The translations under genes were made by a program, and so were the position numbers. The notes under the pieces are model-generated. The model was not told the DNA's origin and did no database searches. It saw nothing but the letters and a program-made list of their open reading frames with translations. This document shows, piece after piece, positions 57,681-64,000 of a DNA stretch of 64,000 bases (positions are counted from its first letter, which is position 1; every line of letters starts with the position of its first letter). Source of the stretch: Curvularia sp. ZM96 (Eukaryota > Ascomycota > Dothideomycetes > Pleosporales > Pleosporaceae); assembly GCA_022457065.1 (NCBI GenBank), contig JAJGBQ010000004.1, forward strand, positions 2,294,001 through 2,358,000. Reading direction: 5' to 3'.

Positions 57681-59747
57681 GCTGCACAAGATGAAAATTC
57701 GATGTCAAACAGCTTTGCAGAACAAACACAGATGGTATTACACAAACGCAGATCCGAACCTCTTTGTACTCATCCATCATCTTCCCCCTGGTCCTTCTTT
57801 AGACCGCTTATCTATAGTACCATTGGCCAAATTCCAGTAAATTAGGCAGAAATACGACCATGACGAAGTGCTCAAGCACGTCCTTTCACTTTGCACCGCC
57901 AGCACAACTGTTTCGCTCACGAGGGGCGCCCCAAGGTGTGAAACACTTCAGTTGACTCGACCGCCCCATTTGCAGAGTCGGATTGGCCTCACATTGATCA
58001 ATGGAGTGGCTTCTCTGTAAGCGAGGCGTTTAGGCGCAGCCCTCGTGAGAACCATGCAAGGGTTTGGTGGTAGTACAGGTCCGCGTGTCATTCTTACGCC
58101 ACGCTTTAGGACTATGAAAATACGAGGATGAGTTCCCAAGCCACTCTATGACTTCGCTATATTTCCGATTGATCGGAGGATACCAACATGTAATTGGGCA
58201 CTCTACACATACTGATTTGAGCATACGACACCATCTGTACAACCATCTACAATATCCGGACTATCCCATTGGCTCGACTTTAAAAACCGAACTTTCCTTA
58301 TCACATCTATGCCCTCCAATCACAAAGATCGTTGCGACACTGCTCATCATCCAGACATAAGCAAGGAAACAATCACAAACATCAGCAACTCGACCCCCAA
58401 GCCCACCTACTTCCTTTCTCCCACGACACGCGAGGCCAAGACGGACTCGAAGCTTCCGAGACTCGGGTACCACGTTCCCCAACCGGCATCTTCAGCCGCA
58501 TTCGTTGCACAAGCACGACTCCCGAGTCCTTCGCTTTTTATATCCCAACTTCAAAAATAACCAAAGCGCGAACCGTAACATGGGCACGTGCGAACAGCAC
58601 GGTAAAATGACATCAGCCGCAGAGAAAATGACATATGTTACACAAACCGAGCCACCTTGCAGCCACTTCCTTCGGCGGTAGTGTTCGAAAGGAGTTAAAA
58701 AAGGCGATGGCACACATGGCTGACAGAGGTCTTACGTTCTGCCTTGCCATCTACTCTATCTCCGAGGTAGCATTCACTACGGCCGCGCCTAAACGCTGAC
58801 TGGTTGGAATTAAATTTCGAGTCACAGGCGCATCTTGCTCTTCTATGTAAGACCTTGTTACGTAGCATTCGGATGGAAGAGAGCGTGACTCAACATGGGC
58901 CAAATCTCATCAAAATGATTAATTCGCGCTAAACTGTGTTACTTGACACGGCTAGGAGTGTCTCAGCATATTCCAGCTTCTGGGAAAAGACACGGGATTC
59001 TATATCTCGATTACTTCGAATGATTGAAGAAAGCGCAAAAGAGGAAAGCTAAGTCTACGTTTTCAACATAAGGTATACGCCATTCGAAGGTTGCTTCTTT
59101 CCCCTCAGTGCGATAGTAACCGCATCGCCCAAAATGTGCGAGACAAAGATGTTCGAAGCGAATTAAGTTTCTCGGACAGATTTTACAGCTCGCTTCTGCG
59201 GGTTAAGGAGGACGGCGATTGCACAGGCGGTGGGCAGTTAAAGTCTTGTTTGAGAAAAAGAAAGACAGCGACAAAGTTTAATAGTACTGCGAATGAGCAA
59301 TAACCAATTATAATTCGTCATCCTTTTCGCATTCCAGCGAATAAACAATTTCACAACTAAAAAAACGTCCAAAACAACAAGGCGGTGAGGTGGTCTCACA
59401 AAGTGCATCATAGCCGAGAACCACCCAAGACTGGACTGCCGTAGTGGTCTGTGGAAGCGAATCATCCCGAGTCCCCGACAATCAAAATAAATCATAATCA
59501 TAGTGACGAAGTCTGTCATTTCTCTATCAAGCGAAGAAGAAGCGGGCAAAGACAAAAACAACAACAAAAAAGACGCCTACTTACGCCCCCTCCCCTTTTT
59601 TTAGGCGAATCCAATACACTGGATAACCCGCCCGATACCGACCTGATTTCCCGAATCCCATGACGACCCCCAAAGACGTGTGCTCACATGCCCACTGTAA
59701 GCCCATCATCCGTCTTTCCTCCTCTGCCTCGAAAAAGTTAACCTCGT
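57681..59747. other. gene-poor stretch of about 2 kb
   Basis: Promoter of the terpene synthase at the left and 3' flank of NOB1 at the right. Apart from the weak candidate at 58309-58560, nothing is recognised. No tailoring-enzyme fragment was seen. Confidence 0.4.
58309..58560 (+). CDS. candidate 83-aa ORF
   Basis: An ATG-started 83-codon frame (MPSNHKDRCDTAHHPD..., ending SLFISQLQK) with a Ser/Thr/Pro-rich composition. There is no signal peptide and no domain, and other frames overlap it. It is the only ORF with protein-like composition in the terpene synthase/NOB1 gap, so it is listed as weak. Confidence 0.2.
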   Translation: MPSNHKDRCDTAHHPDISKETITNISNSTPKPTYFLSPTTREAKTDSKLPRLGYHVPQPASSAAFVAQARLPSPSLFISQLQK

Positions 59748-61589
59748 CTACGACCTCTTTTTAGCATTAACATTTCTCCCTGCCCCAACCTTCACCTTCC
59801 CTCCCGCACCTCGCCCCCCACTCCTCTCTCCCGTCAATATCCCCGGTAGATAATCCTCATCCATCATATCCCTCTTCTTCTTCTTCCTCCTCTTCTCGCT
59901 TTCTACTGTCTTCACAAACTCCTTTTGATCCTCGGCAAGGATCAAATCTCTCCCCCAGCCGCCCTTACCGCCTCCTAGCCCCTCCTTCCACTTAGTGTTC
60001 GCAGTACCAGCAATAGGTTTGGGGATACTGTAGCGATCACCACGCTTGTTGTACTGGTAGTTTTTGGCGAGGTGGATGCGGAATTCGCCTTTGGCGTTTG
60101 TGCTGCAAGAGACGCGTTGAAGTGTGGCTTGGCCGCAGCGGGGGCAGAATTGACGTTCCATTTCCTTAGTGATGAGGAAGCAGGCGTGGCAGCGGAGAAC
60201 TTTGGTGTTGACGGTTTTGATACGTTGCATGTTTGTAGAGAGGAGGTGGAGGTTTAGTTGGAGCAGCACATTTTGCATGGCGAAGTCGGTGGTCATGGTT
60301 GCCACGTCGAGTTGTGGGTTCTGGGCAGTGCGGAGGTTGGGTTGCAGGCCTGAGTCTCTGGCTTGGTGCGCGCTGAGGTTGCTGGGTGTGATCCAGTCGC
60401 CGTCTGAGTCCGAGTCTGCGGCTGAGTCGTCAGTGGTGGGGGGTGTGGGTTGCTGCATGATGGAGAGCGAAGCCATGTCTTGCTCGAGGCTTGGATCTTG
60501 CGAAGTGCTTTCTTCAGCAGCTTGTTCTGGCTGTTGCTCCGAAGGGACAGCGAGTTCTGCGTCTTGTTCAATGTGCAAGCTTGCGCTCGGTGCCTCGACT
60601 GATGCAGATCCCTCGATCAACCCCTTCTCTCCCAGCTGTTCTTGAATTTGCTCCTGGACCTGTTCCTGGACCTGCTCTTCGAGCTGCTGCTCAGCCTTTT
60701 CAACAACCTGGCTTTCAAGTTGCTCTTGGCCCTTGTTCGCAAGCTGCTCGTGAATCTGGTCTTGAACCTGCTCGTGAACCTGATCCTGTACTTGCTCATG
60801 AACCTGATCCTGTACTTGCGCCGCAACTTGCTCGTGAATCTGTTCCCGTATCTCCTCTTCGGTAACCTTGACTCCTCCATCCTCTTCCTCATCATTCTTC
60901 TCTACCTCCTCTTCCGCAGGCTTAAAATTGAACTTTGGTGACTTGGGCGCCCTCGCCTTAGCTGCCCGCTTACCCGTCGGTTGCTCCCAACCCTCCTCGT
61001 CGTCGGCCGCCTCCATCTCCCCACTCTCCAATACCTCTGGTTCTACCCCTTCAGTTACAGCTTCTGCGCTCGCAAGCCTCGCCTTCTCTGCTCTGCGCCT
61101 ACGCTTAGCCGCCGACTTGGACAGTGCACCGCTTTCAGCCGTCTCAGCCGCAGCCTCCTTTTCCCTCTGCGCTCTCTCTGCCTCTTCCCTTTCAATATCC
61201 TCCTGCCTCTTCTTTATTTCTCCCTTTGGCGTCTCTCTAAGCCCCCAGTTGCCGCCATTTCGCTCACAGTGCACTTCGTACGCCAGCGCTAAAATGCCCA
61301 GATCCTGTCTGCTCAGCACCGCATGGTCGCCCGTCTTCTTGCTAAACGCAATCACTGCATCGTAGCTAGCCGGACTGGGATTTCTAATCTTCAAGAAAGG
61401 GACGAGCGTGGTTTGCACACGTGATCGTGTTGCTTCGTCCCGGATTTCAGATAGGATGGCGGGTGTGGTGTAAAGTTCCTCAGCGGTGTTGATGAGAGTG
61501 GAAATGGACACTGCGTTTTTGATCAGAGGTCCGGTGTCCAGAATGAGCGAGTATATTGGCTTTTGCTGCGTGGGTGTCGAATCCTCCAT
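59748..61589 (-). CDS. NOB1: NOB1, 20S pre-rRNA D-site endonuclease
   Basis: Single exon, 613 aa, ATG at 61589. The PIN domain (residues ~12-110) carries the catalytic acids Asp18 (LILDTGPLI), Glu48 (LSEIRDE), Asp88 and Asp96 (GDHAVLSRQDLGILAL). The zinc ribbon has LRCHACF and QFCPRCG (~465-487), then FRIHLAKNYQYNKRGDRYS and the Lys/Gly-rich tail typical of NOB1. NOB1 makes the final cut that matures 18S rRNA in the cytoplasmic 40S precursor. The protein is longer than yeast NOB1 because of a Lys/Glu/Ala-rich linker and a Gln-rich periodic segment at residues ~245-322, described separately. The catalytic parts look intact. Confidence 0.94.
   Translation of the reverse strand: MEDSTPTQQKPIYSLILDTGPLIKNAVSISTLINTAEELYTTPAILSEIRDEATRSRVQTTLVPFLKIRNPSPASYDAVIAFSKKTGDHAVLSRQDLGILALAYEVHCERNGGNWGLRETPKGEIKKRQEDIEREEAERAQREKEAAAETAESGALSKSAAKRRRRAEKARLASAEAVTEGVEPEVLESGEMEAADDEEGWEQPTGKRAAKARAPKSPKFNFKPAEEEVEKNDEEEDGGVKVTEEEIREQIHEQVAAQVQDQVHEQVQDQVHEQVQDQIHEQLANKGQEQLESQVVEKAEQQLEEQVQEQVQEQIQEQLGEKGLIEGSASVEAPSASLHIEQDAELAVPSEQQPEQAAEESTSQDPSLEQDMASLSIMQQPTPPTTDDSAADSDSDGDWITPSNLSAHQARDSGLQPNLRTAQNPQLDVATMTTDFAMQNVLLQLNLHLLSTNMQRIKTVNTKVLRCHACFLITKEMERQFCPRCGQATLQRVSCSTNAKGEFRIHLAKNYQYNKRGDRYSIPKPIAGTANTKWKEGLGGGKGGWGRDLILAEDQKEFVKTVESEKRRKKKKRDMMDEDYLPGILTGERSGGRGAGGKVKVGAGRNVNAKKRS
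60624..60850 (-). repeat. 24-bp-period repeat encoding a Gln/Glu/Val tetrad tract in NOB1
   Basis: Residues ~248-322 are built from tandem variants of the 8-mer VHEQVQDQ (24 bp), grading into EQVQ tetrads and a second block (EEQVQEQVQEQIQEQ). Val, Ile or Leu recurs every four residues, predicting a long helix with a hydrophobic stripe. The repeats are imperfect in DNA, so they are not freshly duplicated. Confidence 0.85.
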
Positions 61590-62286
61590 GATGGTGGTGG
61601 AAGTAGCCGAGCAAGTAGTACTTTTATTCTTATCCTTCTCTGCTCTTCTCGCTCAATATTCCGCTCCTAGATCTTGGTCGGGTGCACGTTCAGTCACTCA
61701 AGAATCATGGATGTGATTCACTTGAAAGATATGTGCCTATGTTAAAACGTAGTGTCGCGTGTGGGAAAGATTTCGCTATGGTGGCGGTAAATTAGTGGGG
61801 CGCAACTTTTTTGGAGGGGCGGGTGAAAATGCTCATGGGATTTGATTGGGCAGACTACCACATGGCTACTATCTGACTCTGACGCAACGACACATGGATT
61901 GAGCATGGAAGTTGCATGATATTGAGACAAAGAATGTTTACACTTCTTTCTAAGGAGGAAAGTAAATGCAAGGAACATGCTCTTTTTTGTTCGGTCTAAT
62001 TACTCGTTCCATGCACGTACAAAACCAGCAGTTCAGCTATTCGATTATACTCTAATGTTAGTTCTAAGAGTTGAGTCTGTAACGCAACGGTATCTTCTTT
62101 CTAGATGGCCTTTGATATTCAAAGTCCCAGTGACACCAAACGCCGCCCAATGCTAAAGTTGCGAGTCGTATCCCAAATCTAACCCGACAGTGGTTTACAA
62201 TAATCGTACACCGTAGCCCTTAAGCCCGTTCCAAAAGCTGGTGCTCTGGTCAGACGCCTTGACACCAACGTTTCCTTTTCTTTTTT
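61590..62286. other. intergenic stretch, no gene seen
   Basis: Promoter of NOB1 at the left and 3' flank of TIM22 at the right. Nothing else recognised. Confidence 0.4.
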
Positions 62287-63064
62287 TTATGCAATAGGCT
62301 TGCTCCTCTCGTCTTCTGGCATCCGCATATATGCATCGATCGCAGCTGAGAAAACCGCAAAGCCCGCACATCCCACAGCTACTGCCTGCGGCCCAGCATT
62401 CCTTGCCAGGATACCTCCTGTGATACATCCTCCTGCAACACCGTTGTATAAATCGTTTTTCGCCCGGAGACCCTCGATCGCACACTCGGTTCCCGAGAAT
62501 ATGGCGCCGACTTTGGCAAAGTTTTTACCCGAGGATATAGAGGAGCGGTACATGTCACGCAGACCGGCACGGAGCTGCTGCTTGAGAGGGAGATCGGTGA
62601 TGGGGATGGTTCCGGCTGCGGTCGGGTTGGGGAGGGTGGCAGTGGCCGAGGACGAACTCGCGGCGACTGTCGAAGGTTTTACGCCTGCCACGCCTGGAGC
62701 GCTCGGTGCTGTAGTTGCCGGGGTGTTGATAGGAAGTGGCTGCGACATGGGCGTGTCGTATCGCATCTAACCATACATCAGACTATGTCCTGTCTTGCAT
62801 CTGGACAAAATTTGTAGCAACGTACCGAAGACATGAAAAGTCCAAACATGGCACCCAGGCCTCCTCCCATTACGCCTGCCATTACTGTCTTGCCTAGACA
62901 AGACTCCATACCCATCTGCATCTGTAGGAGTTGTCAGCTGGATGTTTGTACTGCTTACCCTGGGCCGTGCATACCGCTTTCACCATCTGCTGTTCTTGCT
63001 CTGACATGCCGGCCGTAGGGTTCATGGCGGCTGGCATCGCGCCTGGACCCCCTGGAAACGCCAT
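62287..63064 (-). CDS. TIM22: TIM22, inner-membrane carrier translocase channel subunit
   Basis: Three exons: 62975-63064, 62826-62921 and 62287-62766, giving 221 aa; introns are 53 and 59 bp and all splices are phase 0. Exon 1 is the N-terminus (MAFPGGPGAMPAAMNP...EQQMVKA). Exon 2 holds ESCLGKTVMAGVMGGGLGAMFGLFMSS, the first Tim17/22/23 helix with its Gly-rich face. Exon 3 has GSGKNFAKVGAIF-like SSGKNFAKVGAIFSGTECAIEGLRAKND and NGVAGGCITGGILARNAGP, the diagnostic second half. TIM22 inserts carrier proteins into the mitochondrial inner membrane. A ~50-residue Pro/Ala/Thr-rich loop between the first helix and QQLRAGLRDMYRSS is longer than in yeast. No presequence is present, as expected for this family. 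Confidence 0.93.
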
Positions 63065-63577
63065 GGCTACACTGAGAAAGAGAAGGGAAAGAAAAAGAAA
63101 TGTATGTCAGGGAGATGTGGGGTAGGAGAGTGAAGTGGGATGTTGCGATTCCGATTGCGATGCGCCGCCACTACTCAGGAACAATTTGCGGAGTTCAGAG
63201 CGGAGGACGGGAAATGCCGCCGAGCACAGGATGTGGGGCTTGGCAACGTCCCAACAACCAAACTCTGTCAGAAAGGCGGTGGGTGGGTACACACGTATCT
63301 GCCGCGAATAAGAAAATGGCAATAAGAAAAATAAAGTTGTGGTAGTCTAGTGTTCAAATTGGTTCATTATGCTTCCAACGACTGTACAAGTCAGCCTGAA
63401 GCTAGGTCTAAATGCTGTATGTACAAGTACGCCAACGCCATGCTTTGACTGTGCAAACGCTGCTCCTACACCAAACCGTCTCTGGTATACGCTGTCAATA
63501 CTGAATTAGAAATTGCCGTGTAATGGCGTGGCGTCGTAATGCTGGATATCGCTATGCAAGTTCCGTAAACCCCTTCG
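63065..63577. other. intergenic stretch, no gene seen
   Basis: TIM22 promoter at the left and 3' flank of the partial gene at the right. No gene seen. Confidence 0.4.
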
Positions 63578-64000
63578 TTAATTCATGTAGTCGCCATGGG
63601 CATAGTTTTGGCTTCTTGACTCTGGGGGAGGAGTCAATTGCTTCTCCCACTCCTTCATCAGATGTGATGCGGTGCGCTTCAAGTTGCTGGGCGACACCTT
63701 TGTCATATCGGGCCAGGTCATGGAAGTGCGCTTTTGTTCGCGGGGTGTGATGTCGTCTTGGTTGATGGATGTGAGCGACGAGGCTTTAGAATCATGGCGT
63801 TTCGCATGATACCTGGCGCTGCTGGAGGTGCGGGAACTATCTTGGTCGGCGAGAGGTGATGTTTGCGCGTCAGAGTCATCCAAGTGGTCCTTGGGGTCTG
63901 TCACGTCTACCAGGAGCGATTCGTTGGGGGTGTTCCAATTGTCCCAGTCTTCTTCAGAAGCAACTTTGCGTATTTGCTTTTGTGGAGTGGCAGTGTTGTT
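63578..64000 (-). CDS. C-terminal part of an unknown protein (5' part off window edge)
   Basis: The frame is open from the right edge (position 64000) to a TAA at 63578, giving 141 codons with no start codon visible. The sequence is hydrophilic and probably disordered: it starts with KQIRKVASEEDWDNWNTPNES, continues through Ser/Asp/Thr-rich stretches (SSRTSSSARYHAKRHDSKASS) and ends SQNYAHGDYMN. A short helix-like piece (TASHLMKEWEKQLTPP) lies near the end. The composition suits the regulatory tail of a larger protein. The identity cannot be told from this piece. Confidence 0.6.
   Translation of the reverse strand, partial: NNTATPQKQIRKVASEEDWDNWNTPNESLLVDVTDPKDHLDDSDAQTSPLADQDSSRTSSSARYHAKRHDSKASSLTSINQDDITPREQKRTSMTWPDMTKVSPSNLKRTASHLMKEWEKQLTPPPESRSQNYAHGDYMN

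Noticed and set aside
1..64000. tRNA, 5S rRNA, CRISPR, prophage or intact transposon
   Set aside because: No paired A and B boxes, no rRNA words, no regular repeats with spacers, and no transposase, reverse transcriptase or integrase motifs were seen on either strand.

Overview
This window is eukaryotic chromosomal DNA from a filamentous ascomycete (Pezizomycotina). The genes carry short spliceosomal introns of about 46-64 bp with GT...AG ends, the codon use is GC-leaning, and the encoded families are typical of moulds (GEL-type glucanosyltransferase, GH92 mannosidase, ENA-type Na+ ATPase, DUF1996, questin-oxidase-like, class I terpene synthase). A Dothideomycete (Pleosporales-like) is my best guess, but that is an impression rather than a proof. 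I see no rRNA, tRNA, CRISPR array or intact transposon.

Layout. 1-9.5 kb: four minus-strand genes, namely a partial DUF1996 secreted protein, a three-exon questin-oxidase-like protein, the HSP90 cochaperone SGT1, and a GPI-anchored GH72 beta-1,3-glucanosyltransferase. 11.8-19.7 kb: a secreted pepsin-fold protein with no usable active site, a GPI-type S41 peptidase, a METTL25/RRNAD1-type methyltransferase, and a Tlg1/syntaxin-6-type SNARE. 20.6-25.2 kb: a four-TM protein with a long disordered tail and a small cysteine-containing secreted protein. 25.7-37.7 kb: Yih1/IMPACT and a CID-domain RNA-processing protein in a tight divergent pair, then a chromodomain-HDA2/3 fusion and an ENA-type P-type ATPase that converge. 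39-52 kb: a small spliced gene, a RING protein, a four-exon GH92 mannosidase, a single-pass membrane protein with an exact tandem repeat, and the divergent pair pICln / WDR83 (MORG1). 52-58 kb: gene-poor, holding a three-exon gene of unknown function and a complete four-exon class I terpene synthase. 58-64 kb: NOB1 with an unusual Gln-rich periodic insert, three-exon TIM22, and the C-terminal part of an unknown protein.

The genes do not form one pathway. Housekeeping genes (SGT1, TLG1, YIH1, ICln, WDR83, NOB1, TIM22) are interspersed with cell-wall and secreted functions and one orphan terpene cyclase. No P450, transporter or regulator flanks the cyclase inside the window. Exon boundaries were set by hand from splice signals and reading frame, with every multi-exon model checked for phase; start codons are the first in-frame ATG unless stated. 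The most notable items are the terpene synthase, the chromodomain-HDA3 fusion with an altered aromatic cage, the pepsin-like pseudoprotease and the NOB1 insert.
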